A stretch of 64,000 nt of DNA from Desulfotalea sp. (GCA_002733995.1 NVXR01000017.1:1-64000), one strand, 5' to 3'; positions 6,783-16,756 are shown, counted from the first letter of the stretch. The notes: generated by a model from the sequence alone, not told the origin. A program made the numbers and translations.

Positions 6783-7805
6783 ATGATATTCCACTCTGGT
6801 AAATCTATGGTAAAGAAAGTGCAGGATGAAATGCAAAATTGTGCTGACTGGGCGCAAGTTTATGCCGAGCTCGAAAACGCCATCAAAATCAAACATTATT
6901 CGCCGAGAACGCTGAAGTCATATGTTGGCTATACAAAGCAATTTCAAGCCTTTGTCAAAAGTAAAAGCCTTGAATTAGTCGAGGTTGCGGATGTAAAGGA
7001 GTTTTTGACTTACATGGCAGTAAAAATGAAGGTTTCAGTATCGAGTCAGAACCTGGCTTTCAGCGCCTTGCTTTTTCTGTTTCGTAATGTGTTTAAAACT
7101 GAATTCGGCAAAATAGACGGTATTGTCCGTGCAAAAAGAAGACTCTCTATTCCTGTTGTCTTATCGCGAGGGGAGGTAGATAGAATACTTTCTTTACTTC
7201 AAGATCCATATAGATTGATGATTAAGCTCATGTACGGTTGTGGACTTCGCATTTCAGAATGTATTTCACTCCGAATTGATAACTTCAATTTTGAGATGGG
7301 AATACTCACTATCCACGATGGTAAGGGAAAAAGAGACCGTACAGTCCCCATCCCCGAAACCCTTAGAACAGAATTGGAGGAACAGCTTGGGTCTATTTCC
7401 AGGCTGCATGATAATGACATCAAGACAGGTTATGACGGTGTGTTCCTGCCAGAAAGACTGGAGGAAAAATATAAAAATGATGCAAAGGAATTCATCTGGC
7501 AATGGTTCTTCCCAGCACAGAAATTAACCCATGTCTTTGAGCGTGGGGAAAACCTTCGTTTCCATACCCATGAGACATCATTGCAAAAAGCACTGAGAAG
7601 ATCCGTTCTGAAGGCAAATATTCCTAAGAAAATCACCTCACATACCTTTCGACATAGTTTTGCCAGCCATTTGCTACAGGCAAATTATGATATTCGAACG
7701 ATCCAGAAACTATTGGGTCATTCTGATGTCAGAACCACAATGATCTATACGCATACAGTGAGAAGCAGCACGTTGAAAGAAGCAAAAAGCCCTTTAGATT
7801 TTTGA
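6783..7805 (+). CDS. intI: Integron integrase IntI
   Basis: Tyrosine recombinase of 340 residues that inserts and excises cassettes at attI and attC. The catalytic set is complete: Arg156 (CGLRISE), Lys around 181, His287 and Arg290 (HTFRHSFASH), His313 (LLGHSDVRTT) and nucleophile Tyr322 (IYTHT). What makes it IntI rather than a XerC/D-like enzyme is the extra segment at about 233-247, AKEFIWQWFFPAQ, which binds the flipped bases of folded attC. Start at 6783, or the internal ATG at 6807 (MVKKVQ). It is divergent from the array and appears functional, so cassettes could still be gained or lost. Confidence 0.93.
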   Translation: MIFHSGKSMVKKVQDEMQNCADWAQVYAELENAIKIKHYSPRTLKSYVGYTKQFQAFVKSKSLELVEVADVKEFLTYMAVKMKVSVSSQNLAFSALLFLFRNVFKTEFGKIDGIVRAKRRLSIPVVLSRGEVDRILSLLQDPYRLMIKLMYGCGLRISECISLRIDNFNFEMGILTIHDGKGKRDRTVPIPETLRTELEEQLGSISRLHDNDIKTGYDGVFLPERLEEKYKNDAKEFIWQWFFPAQKLTHVFERGENLRFHTHETSLQKALRRSVLKANIPKKITSHTFRHSFASHLLQANYDIRTIQKLLGHSDVRTTMIYTHTVRSSTLKEAKSPLDF

Positions 7806-7966
7806 TTATTCTTAACTCTATTGCTTGAAGACTGAATTAATTGGTTCGATGGGAATCTTAATCTTCTCGGCATAGTAGGAAATTCAGAAGATTTATATTT
7901 CCCTTAGCAATCTCAGGCATACAGATTCTTTTTGATCCAACACAAGTTAAAAGATATAAATACCAT

Positions 7967-7997
7967 AAACCCGGTCATTAATTTGACCGGGTTTTTT
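7967..7997 (+). terminator. Rho-independent terminator after intI
   Basis: AACCCGGTCA, loop TTAATT, TGACCGGGTT then a T run. A perfect 10 bp stem about 160 bp after the intI stop. Confidence 0.85.
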
Positions 7998-8011
7998 AGT
8001 CTTTTGAGAAG

Positions 8012-8250
8012 GAAACTCTTCAGGTGGCGCTCCAATACAGGGGGATGTCGGTAAATGGAAAGGAAGTTGTAACAGGTGTCTTGAGAAAATCGCCGTTGAG
8101 GGATAGAAAATATGGCAACTGATTTCTAATGAGTTGAACCTGTACCTGTTTAGCGGTGGTTCAACTCGATTCAATTTGGACTTTGGAGTAGGCGAAGGTT
8201 ATAGATGATAGCCAGAATGGCTGTCGGTGGAGGTGGTGCTGAATAGTTAC
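8012..8250. repeat. Dispersed intergenic repeat, copy 1
   Basis: Begins AAACTCTTCAGGTGGCGCTCCAA and ends GGTGGAGGTGGTGCTGAATAGTTAC; the two ends are imperfect inverted repeats. Similar ends occur at 20652-20803 and 26341-26488. The interior is diverged but keeps blocks such as GTGGAGGT near the right end. Confidence 0.55.
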
Positions 8251-8399
8251 AAATAAGGTAACATGAAACCTGTTGAAGAGAAGTTGTCGAGATAAGCATC
8301 AGTCCCAACCATATCGCTACAAATTAACACAGCAGCTGAGCAAACACCTGTGGGGCAGGGACTTTAACTCCACAGATAAACAGTTACGAGGGAGAAGGA

Positions 8400-9080
8400 A
8401 TGGAAGCGCTGAAAAAAACTACGGTCTCTGGAGGGTATGGTTTTAGAAATCTGCTTTTTTTCTTGCTTCTGTACATCTTCGGCAGTCCTTTTCTGGCAAC
8501 CTATCCATCTCTTGCAATTCTTGTTCATACCAGTTTGTCGGTAACCCTGCTTTTTAGCGTTTATGCTGTAAAAAAAGAGCAAAATTACCGCACCACCGCA
8601 ATGGTTTGCCTCTTACCGGTTCTCGTCTTGTACTGGCTCGGGATCTATAACCTTATTCCCTTTAGCAGGGTATTTTCCTTCGCTCTCCTGAGTATTTATT
8701 TCGCTCTTCTCATCTTTTCTTTTGCAGCTCAGATAGCAAGAGATAGACAGGTCACGCTTAATATCATCTACGGGGCACTCTGTATTTACCTCATGCTTGG
8801 ACTATTCTGGGGCGGATTGTACGCCCTCTTGTATGAACTCGATCCAACATCATATGCAGGTGCACTTTTACAGCAAGAAGTGAGCAGTAATTTTCATGTT
8901 TTTATCTATTTCAGTATGGTCACCTTGACGACACTGGGGTATGGAGATATTACCCCGCAAACACTAGGTGCCAGTTCTTTGTGTCAGATGGAGGCTATAA
9001 TTGGCCAATTATTCACCACAGTAGTCATTGCCTGGCTTGTTGGTAATTACGCTTTCACCAAGAAAATATCCGAAGAATAA
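8400..9080 (+). CDS. Potassium channel-like membrane protein
   Basis: 226 residues with about six hydrophobic segments in residues 17-205. Near the C-terminus is a pore loop with the selectivity filter TLTTLGYGDI (about 175-184) followed by a last membrane helix (IGQLFTTVVIAWLVGNY). This is the ion-trans_2 type pore. There is no RCK/TrkA-N domain, so gating must come from the membrane part or be absent. A GGGAGAAGG ribosome-binding site precedes the ATG. It has its own terminator and stands alone. Confidence 0.8.
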   Translation: MEALKKTTVSGGYGFRNLLFFLLLYIFGSPFLATYPSLAILVHTSLSVTLLFSVYAVKKEQNYRTTAMVCLLPVLVLYWLGIYNLIPFSRVFSFALLSIYFALLIFSFAAQIARDRQVTLNIIYGALCIYLMLGLFWGGLYALLYELDPTSYAGALLQQEVSSNFHVFIYFSMVTLTTLGYGDITPQTLGASSLCQMEAIIGQLFTTVVIAWLVGNYAFTKKISEE

Positions 9081-9109
9081 GGGCGTCAAGAGACGACATT
9101 CAGGCATCA

Positions 9110-9138
9110 AAACCACTTCTATCTACAGAAGTGGTTTC
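9110..9138 (+). terminator. Rho-independent terminator after the channel gene
   Basis: AACCACTTCT, loop ATCTAC, AGAAGTGGTT followed by TCT. Ten-base-pair stem 30 bp after the stop codon. Confidence 0.75.
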
Positions 9139-9444
9139 TGCTTAAGCGAGCACCATGCCGGAGAAATCATACAAGATGCTTTTACCAAATAACAACGGTA
9201 TTACGGGTAATCTTCGTTTTGTATAGCAGTGCATCGGCTTTACTATATAAAACACTATTTCTAATGCATTCTCTACGTCCACTACTGCCCCAGCAGAAAT
9301 AGTGAGCACACTACTTACCTCGCGTCCCAGGTGCTCGCCTATGCAGTATTGCCACTCTTCTGGCGATACCATGACTATGGCCTGGCAACCCCGGTCAAAG
9401 ATCGGGGTTCTCTGCCCTGTAGAAGCACGTTTTACAAGACTCTA
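9139..9444. other. Intergenic region downstream of the channel and mqnX genes
   Basis: About 300 bp between the two convergent genes. The open frames in it are not supported by any recognisable motif. I see no RNA gene. Confidence 0.4.
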
Positions 9445-10671
9445 CTACACCTGCTTTACGCCATTAATGATTACCTGGGTGGCACGTTTCGTATGCAAAA
9501 TGATATGGGTATACAGCTCTTCTGCATTTTCAATGGAATCAGGGAGTGTACAGACAATCATATCCGCATCTTTACCTTGCGTCAGTGTGCCTTTTTCTAC
9601 CCCCAATGCCCTTGCCCCATTACGGGTTGCTGCGATCAGCAATTCTTTAGCCAGGGTATTAATATTTACACTCCAGTGCATCATTAACGCATTTCTCAGT
9701 TCATCAAACATTGATAGAGAGTTATTGGAACTTAAGCCATCTGTACCAATCGAGTAGTCAATATCGATGAGTTTTGTCAAATCAAGCCTTGTATTGTTCA
9801 AGATTCTGTTTGAGGTCACACAATGATTGATCGTTGCCCCTAATTCTCTGATGGTGCCTAGCTCTTTAGGGGAAGCTGCAACACAGTGAGTAAAAGACAG
9901 ATGTTTTATATTGTTAAACTGATGCAGAAAGTCCAGCGGTTTTGTCGCAGCCTTATCCTGGCCGAGAAAATCGTTAAAAAACGTTAAGAAGGCCCCCTCA
10001 TCATTGTGTAACCACAAAGACTCTTCTTCTGATTCCATAAAATGGGCAGTGACAGACAGATTCTCTTCTCTTGCAATATTTAGAACCAGTTTGACTAAAG
10101 ATGGATGTGTTGAGTATGGGGAATGAATTGCAATGGCAGGAATAAATGAAGGCGACTGATTGCATTTTGCCCTGTTAATTCGTGCCTTGAAATCGGTCAA
10201 TGAAGTATCAAGCGCACCGATATCTGAACCAATCACCTCTGTATAGTAAACCGTGTTAATGGGTGATTTAAGACACGCCTCCATATCAAGGCCTTTGGAG
10301 CTGATGGCACCTATGGTCGTTGTTCCTGAGTGTAACATCTCCGTTAACCTTGCTGAAATCAAGGTAGTATTCGCCCGTTTTATGAGCGTGTCTCTATGGC
10401 TCATTACTGAATGTAACCACGCCATAAAGTTGCCATACTTTAAGGTTGTTCTATTTGCACTAAACTCTAAATGAACATGGGAATTAATCAGACCCGGCAT
10501 TAAAACAGTGTTCTCACCACAGTCTTCAATTGTAATATCCGGGTATTTCTTTTTGATATGTGCAACCTGGCCTACATCAACAATCTTATTGTCATATACG
10601 ATGGCCCCATTTTCTATGATGGTGCTGTTGTTATCAAGACATAGAAGCCAAGAGGCTTTTAGAATTTTCAT
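9445..10671 (-). CDS. mqnX: Aminofutalosine deaminase-type amidohydrolase (MqnX-like)
   Basis: 408 residues of the metal-dependent amidohydrolase superfamily, resembling the Helicobacter-type aminofutalosine deaminase that converts aminodeoxyfutalosine to futalosine in menaquinone synthesis. Metal ligands are visible: His65 and His67 (INSHVHLEFS), His183 (IHSPYSTH), His210 with Glu213 (TAHFMESEEE) and Asp311 (GTDGLSSN). The LEFSANRTTLKYGNFMAWL stretch and the SSNNSLSMFDELRNAL block are typical of this subgroup rather than of guanine or S-adenosylhomocysteine deaminases. The gene is 24 bp downstream of gshA on the same strand and may share its transcript. No other mqn genes lie in the window. 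Confidence 0.75.
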   Translation of the reverse strand: MKILKASWLLCLDNNSTIIENGAIVYDNKIVDVGQVAHIKKKYPDITIEDCGENTVLMPGLINSHVHLEFSANRTTLKYGNFMAWLHSVMSHRDTLIKRANTTLISARLTEMLHSGTTTIGAISSKGLDMEACLKSPINTVYYTEVIGSDIGALDTSLTDFKARINRAKCNQSPSFIPAIAIHSPYSTHPSLVKLVLNIAREENLSVTAHFMESEEESLWLHNDEGAFLTFFNDFLGQDKAATKPLDFLHQFNNIKHLSFTHCVAASPKELGTIRELGATINHCVTSNRILNNTRLDLTKLIDIDYSIGTDGLSSNNSLSMFDELRNALMMHWSVNINTLAKELLIAATRNGARALGVEKGTLTQGKDADMIVCTLPDSIENAEELYTHIILHTKRATQVIINGVKQV

Positions 10672-10695
10672 TATTATCCCTGTTGTTACCTGTAC

Positions 10696-12285
10696 CTATT
10701 CCGAATTCCTGCCTGTCCTGTGCCTCTGCAAGAACTCGTCAAAGCCCATGGTATCAGAAGCTTCTATTTGTTTTTGCTTAATAACAGATTCATCTGCCTG
10801 CTGGGATAGGTGTTTGAACATATCTTCATCCAAATCTAATTGGTTCAATGATTTTTTATGCTCTTTACTCTTTGCCAATATCCATTGGCTATAGTCCAGC
10901 CCTGATTCCTGTAGAGAGCTTAGCACCATAGCTGATGGGGTTTTTGAAGAATCAACAACCTTTTGCAACTGAGCCTTCACCGAGAGGCTATATGCATTTG
11001 TATGGTGTAATTGGTCGAGGAGTTTGGCGGTTGCTTCAAATTCACCAAGGAGCTCTGTGCCCGCGGCCTTAAGGCCTGTCTCGCCGGTAAGGCCTGAAAG
11101 CTCTAAACCCGGTTCTCGCCCTCTGGTGGTCACTTTTTGCAAATTCTCATTAATTTTATGGCATTCTGCCGGGCTAAGGATCTCCCCCCCCATCAATAAA
11201 CAGCTGACAAGAAATATATCCAAGAATAAAGCCTGGGAGACGTCAATGCCAACAGGTAGAAAGGGGTTGATATCAGTATTTCTTACTTCAATGTATTGAA
11301 CACCTCTATGGTCCAGTGCCTGCAATGCTGTTTCATCGGTACCCGCCAAGCGTTTCGGACGAATATCACTGTAGTATTCGTTATCAATCTGCAATACGGT
11401 GGTGGCCAGCTGTCGATAAACGCCATCCACCTTAACACCAATTTTTTCATAAGCGGGATAAGAGGTGTTGATTGCCTCGGATAAGGATTTAAGATAGGTC
11501 TCTAAGTGGTTGAAACAGATTTGCAATGACGATTGAGCATTTGTCGAATATCCAAGATCACTCATGCGCAGCGAAGTGGCGTAGGGGAGAAAGAACGTTT
11601 CCTTGTGCAGGGGGGTAAGATTGTGCTCTTTTCCTGTCATAAAAGAACGAGACAAGGCGGGTGAGGCTCCAAAAAGATACAAGAGTAACCATGAATGTCG
11701 GCGGAAATTACGTATCATGGTGAAATATGAAGCTGACCTGAAAGACTGCAGATCATCCTTATTTTTCTTTTGTAACTGTAACGATTTCCAGAAATTATCC
11801 GAAAGAGAAAAATTGTAGTGAATACCTGCAATGCTCTGCATCATCGTGCCATAACGATGTTTAAGCCCAAGCCGATAAATATGCTTCATTTGTCCTATAT
11901 TGGACGACCCAAATTCAGCAAGAGGAATGGTTGACGCATCTTTAATCTGACAGGGCATGCTTCCAGCCCATATCAATTCATTACCAATATGAGCATATGT
12001 GAATTGATGTGCCTTAAAAAGAAAGTCTAAAACATCTACCGGTGCAGAGAAAACAGGGGTAATGAGTTCAAGAAGCGACTCTGAGAAATCAGTAGTGATG
12101 CTACTGTTAGTCAGAGGAGCGCCGAGAGAAGAAGGATGTGGGGCGAGGGAAAGACCTCCAGAGGTGTCTACCCGTAAGCCTTCTTTTTCAATGCCATGCA
12201 TTGCTTCCTTCAGGTATAGGTACGTTCCGCTGCTCTTTAACTCTGCGAGTTGTTGTTGTAAATCTGAATCCATACTGTTTTCCAT
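10696..12285 (-). CDS. gshA: Glutamate-cysteine ligase
   Basis: 529 residues, the size of the enterobacterial-type enzyme, which joins Glu and Cys in the first step of glutathione synthesis. The N-terminal block HGIEKEGLRVD followed by TTDFSESLLELITPV is the ATP/glutamate site signature of this family. GSMPCQI and GLKHRYGTMMQSIAGIHYNFSL follow as expected. Starts with ATG at 12285. It is divergent from gor over about 190 bp. No glutathione synthetase gene lies nearby. Confidence 0.93.
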   Translation of the reverse strand: MENSMDSDLQQQLAELKSSGTYLYLKEAMHGIEKEGLRVDTSGGLSLAPHPSSLGAPLTNSSITTDFSESLLELITPVFSAPVDVLDFLFKAHQFTYAHIGNELIWAGSMPCQIKDASTIPLAEFGSSNIGQMKHIYRLGLKHRYGTMMQSIAGIHYNFSLSDNFWKSLQLQKKNKDDLQSFRSASYFTMIRNFRRHSWLLLYLFGASPALSRSFMTGKEHNLTPLHKETFFLPYATSLRMSDLGYSTNAQSSLQICFNHLETYLKSLSEAINTSYPAYEKIGVKVDGVYRQLATTVLQIDNEYYSDIRPKRLAGTDETALQALDHRGVQYIEVRNTDINPFLPVGIDVSQALFLDIFLVSCLLMGGEILSPAECHKINENLQKVTTRGREPGLELSGLTGETGLKAAGTELLGEFEATAKLLDQLHHTNAYSLSVKAQLQKVVDSSKTPSAMVLSSLQESGLDYSQWILAKSKEHKKSLNQLDLDEDMFKHLSQQADESVIKQKQIEASDTMGFDEFLQRHRTGRNSE

Positions 12286-12476
12286 CTCATTGAATAATGG
12301 GTTGAACGTTGTTTTGTGGCGACCTAAAGAGTCGTGCTACACAACCAATAAACATTTGTAAAAGAATGTCTCACTTGAAATATTGATGTTGGTATTTATC
12401 CTATTGTATACCGTTTATTACAATAACGAGCAATTACCCGAATTTAAATATAAAGATGAGTTATTGAGGAGAAACA

Positions 12477-13829
12477 ATGCCGCATTATGATCTATTTGTT
12501 TTAGGTGGAGGGTCTGGAGGAGTTGCTTGTGCCCGAACTTCTGCATCTTTTGGAGCCAAGGTCGGTCTTGCCGAGGCGGATCGTTTAGGCGGAACCTGCG
12601 TAAACAGGGGATGTGTGCCAAAGAAGTTTCTGGTTTACGCCTCCCATGCAGGTGAAGATATTTGTAATAGTACGAGTCTTGGCTGGTCGGTTCAGACGCC
12701 ACATTTTGATTGGCCTCGTCTGCGCGACGGAGTGCAGACAGAACTCAGACGTCTCAATGGTATTTACGAAGGTCTGCTCGAGAAATTTAATGTTGATGTT
12801 TTCGCAGGTACAGCGCGTTTTATTGATGCTAAAACGGTTGAGGTCAACGGTGAAATTATTACTGCAGATCGGTTTATGGTCGCGACAGGGGGCACACCTT
12901 TTGTTCCCGACTTTCCTGGACGGCAGCATGTTATTGTAAGTGATGACGCCTTTCTCTTGGAGTCTCTGCCCAAATCCATGGCTATTGTGGGTGGCGGTTA
13001 TATTGCCCAGGAATTTGCCGGAATATTCAATGGTCTAGGTGTCGATGTAACGGTGATTGCCCGTTCTTCAAGGTTGCTACGGGGCTTTGACGCCGATCTC
13101 TCAGAACATTTACAAGCTGAACAGACCAAAAAGGGTATTAAATTCCAATGCGCAACCCACATTGAGCGTATTGAAAAGACGGATACTGGCTATAGGATTC
13201 ACTGTAAAGAATGCGGCAACCGTACCTTTGACACAGTGCTTTACGCCACAGGTAGAAGGCCAAATATCAAAGGGCTTGGTCTAGAAGAAATTGGCGTTTC
13301 TGTAACCGCTAACGGTGCTATTAAGGTCGACGAAAAAATGCAAACTTCGGTGGATGGCATCTTTGCCATCGGCGATGTGACAGACCGTGTCAACCTCACT
13401 CCGGTGGCAATACACGAAGGTCGAATCTTTGCTGGAAATCATTTTGCGGACACTCAAAATATGATGGATTATGAGCTGATCCCCACAACTATTTTCAGTC
13501 AACCTCCACTAAGCACCATTGGCTTAACCGAAGCACAGGCGAGAGAGCGCTATGCCAATATTGTCATTTATAAGTCAATTTTTAAGCCAATGAAATACTC
13601 CCTTGGCCAGATCAATGAAAAGACATTGATGAAACTTGTTGTTGATTCTGCAAGTGATCGTGTCGTTGGTGTACATATGGTCGGTTCAGACGCGGGGGAA
13701 ATAATTCAGGGCTTTGCAGTTGCACTTAAAGCAGGGGCCACCAAGAAGGATTTTGACCGGACAGTGGGAGTACATCCAAGTAGTGCAGAGGAATTTGTTA
13801 CCATGCGAGAACCTTTTGTTGCAGACTAA
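12477..13829 (+). CDS. gor: Glutathione-disulfide reductase
   Basis: 450 residues. FAD-binding GGGSGGVACAR at 10-20, redox-active disulfide GGTCVNRGCVPKK (Cys41, Cys46), NAD(P)-binding GGGYIAQEFAGIF, second FAD motif FAIGDVTDR, and the dimer-interface active site HPSSAEEF (His433, Glu438). The NADP-type arginines follow the second Rossmann motif (ARSSRLLRGFD), as in NADPH-specific enzymes. It reduces glutathione disulfide in the cytoplasm and pairs functionally with the divergent gshA. An AGGAG site precedes the ATG. Confidence 0.93.
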   Translation: MPHYDLFVLGGGSGGVACARTSASFGAKVGLAEADRLGGTCVNRGCVPKKFLVYASHAGEDICNSTSLGWSVQTPHFDWPRLRDGVQTELRRLNGIYEGLLEKFNVDVFAGTARFIDAKTVEVNGEIITADRFMVATGGTPFVPDFPGRQHVIVSDDAFLLESLPKSMAIVGGGYIAQEFAGIFNGLGVDVTVIARSSRLLRGFDADLSEHLQAEQTKKGIKFQCATHIERIEKTDTGYRIHCKECGNRTFDTVLYATGRRPNIKGLGLEEIGVSVTANGAIKVDEKMQTSVDGIFAIGDVTDRVNLTPVAIHEGRIFAGNHFADTQNMMDYELIPTTIFSQPPLSTIGLTEAQARERYANIVIYKSIFKPMKYSLGQINEKTLMKLVVDSASDRVVGVHMVGSDAGEIIQGFAVALKAGATKKDFDRTVGVHPSSAEEFVTMREPFVAD

Positions 13830-14121
13830 TAGTCTCTTTTAGTTTATTAACTGGTGCGGGAGTTACTTTTAAGCACATTTTACAAGGAAAAGAGTGTACT
13901 TCCGGTTGAGCGTTAAAACCAATCCAACACAAGGTTTACCATTGTATTTTCAAGGCGACATTGCAAATATTGTCGCTAACAACTCATCATAGAAACATAG
14001 AATAATGTCAATTTTCCTAAGGAAAATGAAGTTGACGGGGAAGAAAACCATTCCTATTGTTCAAGCATCATTATAAAACATTCTTCTATACGATATAGTT
14101 CAAATTATTTTAGATACTGCT
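13830..14121. other. Intergenic region upstream of the DnaJ-like gene
   Basis: About 290 bp without an evident gene. A short palindrome ATTTTCCTAAGGAAAAT sits at about 14012-14028. I do not recognise a CIRCE element or a clear heat-shock promoter. Confidence 0.4.
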
Positions 14122-15045
14122 ATGGATTATTACAAGGTTCTTGGGGTGGACAAAAGTTCTGCCCAAACAGATATTAAAAAGGCGTACAGAAAACTGGCGC
14201 TCAAGTATCACCCCGATAAAAATAAGGGTGATAAAGCCTCTGAAGCAAAATTCAAAGAGATTAGTGAAGCCTATGCTGTTCTTTCCGATACTGAGAAAAA
14301 ACAACAGTATGATACTCACGGCTCTGCGGGTTTTCGCCAAAGATATTCCCAGGAAGACATTTTCAGTGGCTTTGATATAAACGATATCCTGCGGCAGTTT
14401 TCTGGCGGTGGGGGGGGCAATTTCCGTTCCGCTTCCGGCGCAGCTGGTGGGGGCAGCCCTTTCGGGTCATTTTTTAACCAAAGCAGTGGTGGCTGTGGTG
14501 GAGGCTGTCAATCCGCTCCTGAAAGAGGGCAGGACATGACATATCAGATTACTGTCAGTCTTGAAGATGTTCTCCTCGGTGCAGAGAAGACTATTTCACT
14601 GCGAAAAAATGGTTCCGCACAAAATGTCTCAGTAAAAATCCCCAAGGGGATTGAAGAGGGGAAAAAGCTACGCCTACAAGGCAAAGGTGCTCCCTCGCGT
14701 AACGGTGGACCTGCGGGCGACCTCTTCCTCAAAATAGAAATTGGTCCCAATGACTCTTTTTCTCGAAAAGGTGATGATCTTATTATTCATCGTCTTATTT
14801 CTTTTACTGAAGCCTGCCTTGGCACCAAGGTTGAAGTAGAGACCTTGGAAGGAAAGAAATTTATAGTGACCGTTGCAGCAGGAACTCCGCATGATTCAAA
14901 GCTGCGTATCAGAGGCTACGGCCTACCCGCTGGCCCCATGGGCGAACGGGGTGATTTATTTGTTCAGGTTGGGGTTAAAGTACCTAAAGAAATCACTGAA
15001 GAACAGCAGGAATCACTGGAAAAACTCCAAGCTCTTGGCTTATAA
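14122..15045 (+). CDS. DnaJ-class co-chaperone without zinc finger (CbpA type)
   Basis: 307 residues. J domain at 1-70 with the HPD tripeptide (His30-Asp32) that stimulates DnaK ATPase. It is followed by a Gly/Phe- and Gly-rich linker (about 90-135, including GGCGGGC). Two beta-sandwich substrate-binding domains follow (from about 140; [21 protein letters not shown] and [15 protein letters not shown]). The four CxxCxGxG repeats of true DnaJ are absent, so this is the class II/CbpA form. It acts with DnaK on unfolded proteins in the cytoplasm. The start has a weak ribosome site; no dnaK or grpE is near. Confidence 0.85.
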   Translation: MDYYKVLGVDKSSAQTDIKKAYRKLALKYHPDKNKGDKASEAKFKEISEAYAVLSDTEKKQQYDTHGSAGFRQRYSQEDIFSGFDINDILRQFSGGGGGNFRSASGAAGGGSPFGSFFNQSSGGCGGGCQSAPERGQDMTYQITVSLEDVLLGAEKTISLRKNGSAQNVSVKIPKGIEEGKKLRLQGKGAPSRNGGPAGDLFLKIEIGPNDSFSRKGDDLIIHRLISFTEACLGTKVEVETLEGKKFIVTVAAGTPHDSKLRIRGYGLPAGPMGERGDLFVQVGVKVPKEITEEQQESLEKLQALGL

Positions 15046-15058
15046 TTTATAGAATTCT

Positions 15059-15097
15059 GCAGGCCATATTTGTGCTATTCACTCTATGGCCTGCTTT
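15059..15097 (+). terminator. Probable terminator after the DnaJ-like gene
   Basis: GCAGGCCATA (15059-15068) pairs perfectly with TATGGCCTGC (15085-15094), followed by TTTATA. It lies 14 bp after the stop codon. Confidence 0.7.
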
Positions 15098-15678
15098 ATA
15101 TCGTAACAGACAACATTGTCTACGCGAAAGGCAAGGAGACGTGTTAGACACGTCATTCTACCTCCATTTTTTTTGTTTTTCTCCCCTCCCAATGTCTGTG
15201 TCGCGTAAGAGGGGAAGCTATCCGTAGACCCTCCAGCCAATAACCACCAACTCAAGGCTCGCAGTATCTCTGCAACATATCTTCTTTGCGGCTAACAGCA
15301 AAGAAACCGTAATCGCATCTGCATTTTTAACTCGAACTCCTTAATTTAGATAAAATACAACACCAACCCGACACCTCCCTGTTCTCGCCTTAAGTTATAC
15401 CGTTATTTTCTCTATTATTAGAATCTCACTAGCTATTTCAACACATTGCAGCCAAATAAGATTTGGTTGTAAAGGGTCTATGGCGCCATGTATTGACCTC
15501 AAAGATTTCAGATTCCCTTTGTCGAACAATAGCTAAAGAATCCGTTTACACTTGACTTTTAGACGTTTTCTCTGATATCAGTTTAATGTACGTTTTAATT
15601 GTTAGGAATAAGCTGTGGCTAACGTGGGCCTTGTCATCAATATGGCATGTCTACCGGCCCATTTTCGGGGGAATTAGA
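15098..15678. other. Long leader/intergenic region upstream of cspA
   Basis: About 580 bp without a supported gene. The last 140 bp or so may be a long untranslated leader, as is common for cold-shock genes. I could not identify a cold box. Confidence 0.4.
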
Positions 15679-15900
15679 ATGTCTGACGTGGTGCAGGGAA
15701 AAGTTAAGTGGTTTAATGCAAGCAAAGGTTACGGTTTTTTAGAAAGATCTGATGGTGAAGCTGATATCTTTGTTCACTATAGTGCCATACAGGGGGAAGG
15801 ATTTCGTAGTTTAGAAGAAGGTGAGGCCGTTGAATTTTTAATTTCTAAAACAGACAAGGGGCTCCAAGCCGAAGAGGTCAACAGGCTCAACCCAGCCTGA
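15679..15900 (+). CDS. Cold-shock protein (CspA family)
   Basis: 73 residues, the standard cold-shock domain size. RNA-binding motifs are KGYGFLE (RNP1) and DIFVHYSAI (RNP2), preceded by [12 protein letters not shown]. It binds single-stranded RNA and DNA as a chaperone or antiterminator. The ATG at 15679 follows CGGGGGAATTAG; a longer frame from 15586 adds 31 residues that do not belong to the family. Whether it is cold-induced cannot be told. Confidence 0.9.
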   Translation: MSDVVQGKVKWFNASKGYGFLERSDGEADIFVHYSAIQGEGFRSLEEGEAVEFLISKTDKGLQAEEVNRLNPA

Positions 15901-15931
15901 ATCGGTATACGATCTAAATTATGCAGGCCAT

Positions 15932-15951
15932 ATGAGTAAAACTCATTTTTC
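15932..15951 (+). terminator. Weak terminator-like hairpin after cspA
   Basis: ATGAGT, short loop, ACTCAT followed by TTTTCT. Only six base pairs, so tentative. Just upstream is GCAGGCCATAT, the same string that forms one arm of the terminator at 15059. Confidence 0.4.
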
Positions 15952-16259
15952 TCTATAAAAACAGCGATCACACTCAAATCATTAACTGTAGTCATCTCCT
16001 TTTGTAGAGAACACTATTTTTCTCATATTTACCACCCCTCCTCAAATAACAGTTTCAGAGAAACGGCAATACTTTTGCAAAGTTGAGATAGAGTTGCATG
16101 TCAGTATCCTCAATGGTTAGCATATCCAATACTGTTGATCACGGCGTAATCAAGTTGAAATCATCCCTCACCTAAGACAAAGAGGCTTGTTTTGAAATGA
16201 GTCTTTTTTAATGCATTTTCTCTCACTTCGTGGCATACCTTCCATCTTTTTATACAATT
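15952..16259. other. Intergenic region upstream of tsaE
   Basis: About 300 bp with no gene or RNA I can support. Confidence 0.4.
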
Positions 16260-16742
16260 ATGGAATCATATACATTCACCGCACATTCACTTGAGCAAAC
16301 TCAAAAATTCGGGCATCTCTTAGGGGCCTATGCAAAACCTGACTTTGTCTATTGTCTCGACGGTGACCTCGGTGCTGGAAAGACCACCCTTACACAGGCA
16401 ATAGCGGGGGGGCTAGACCTCGATGACGGGGAGTACATTTCAAGCCCTTCGTTTGCTATAATGCATGAATATCCAGGAAGTGTGCCCTTATATCACATGG
16501 ATTTTTATCGCCTTTATGGGGCCGATGACGTCTTGGCCCTCGGATTTGATGAATATTTTTTCAAAAAAGGCCTTACGGTTATCGAATGGTCACAACGGGC
16601 ACCTGAGATTCTACCCGAAGAACTTCTTACAGTTGAGATTACAAGAGTGAGCGATAATTCTCGTTTTTTTGCATTACACGCTACCCCATTGTACATTCCA
16701 CTTTTACAGAAAATCTCAACACATTTCCCTGCAACTGACTGA
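16260..16742 (+). CDS. tsaE: tRNA t6A synthesis ATPase TsaE
   Basis: 160 residues from the ATG at 16260; a GTG at 16230 would add ten. Walker A motif GDLGAGKTTL at about 35-44, the switch SSPSFAIMHEY, then YHMDFYRLYG and VIEWSQRAPEILP, all typical of TsaE (YjeE). It is the ATPase that recycles the TsaB-TsaD complex making N6-threonylcarbamoyladenosine at A37 of tRNAs. A terminator follows. Confidence 0.92.
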   Translation: MESYTFTAHSLEQTQKFGHLLGAYAKPDFVYCLDGDLGAGKTTLTQAIAGGLDLDDGEYISSPSFAIMHEYPGSVPLYHMDFYRLYGADDVLALGFDEYFFKKGLTVIEWSQRAPEILPEELLTVEITRVSDNSRFFALHATPLYIPLLQKISTHFPATD

Positions 16743-16756
16743 GGCTACAATTCCCT

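Larger units (their letters stand above)
7806..8399. other. Intergenic region between intI and the channel gene
   Basis: No gene seen. It holds the terminator at 7967-7997 and a copy of the dispersed inverted-end repeat at about 8012-8250. This appears to be the boundary between the integron and the chromosomal genes. Confidence 0.6.

Noticed and set aside
9302..9757. 151-residue frame on the plus strand opposite mqnX
   Set aside because: It is mostly a shadow of the recognised mqnX frame.
10508..10894. 128-residue frame opposite mqnX and gshA
   Set aside because: It runs across the junction of two clear genes on the other strand.
15586..15678. N-terminal extension of the cold-shock protein
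   Set aside because: The 31 extra residues do not fit the family, and a better start with a ribosome site lies at 15679.
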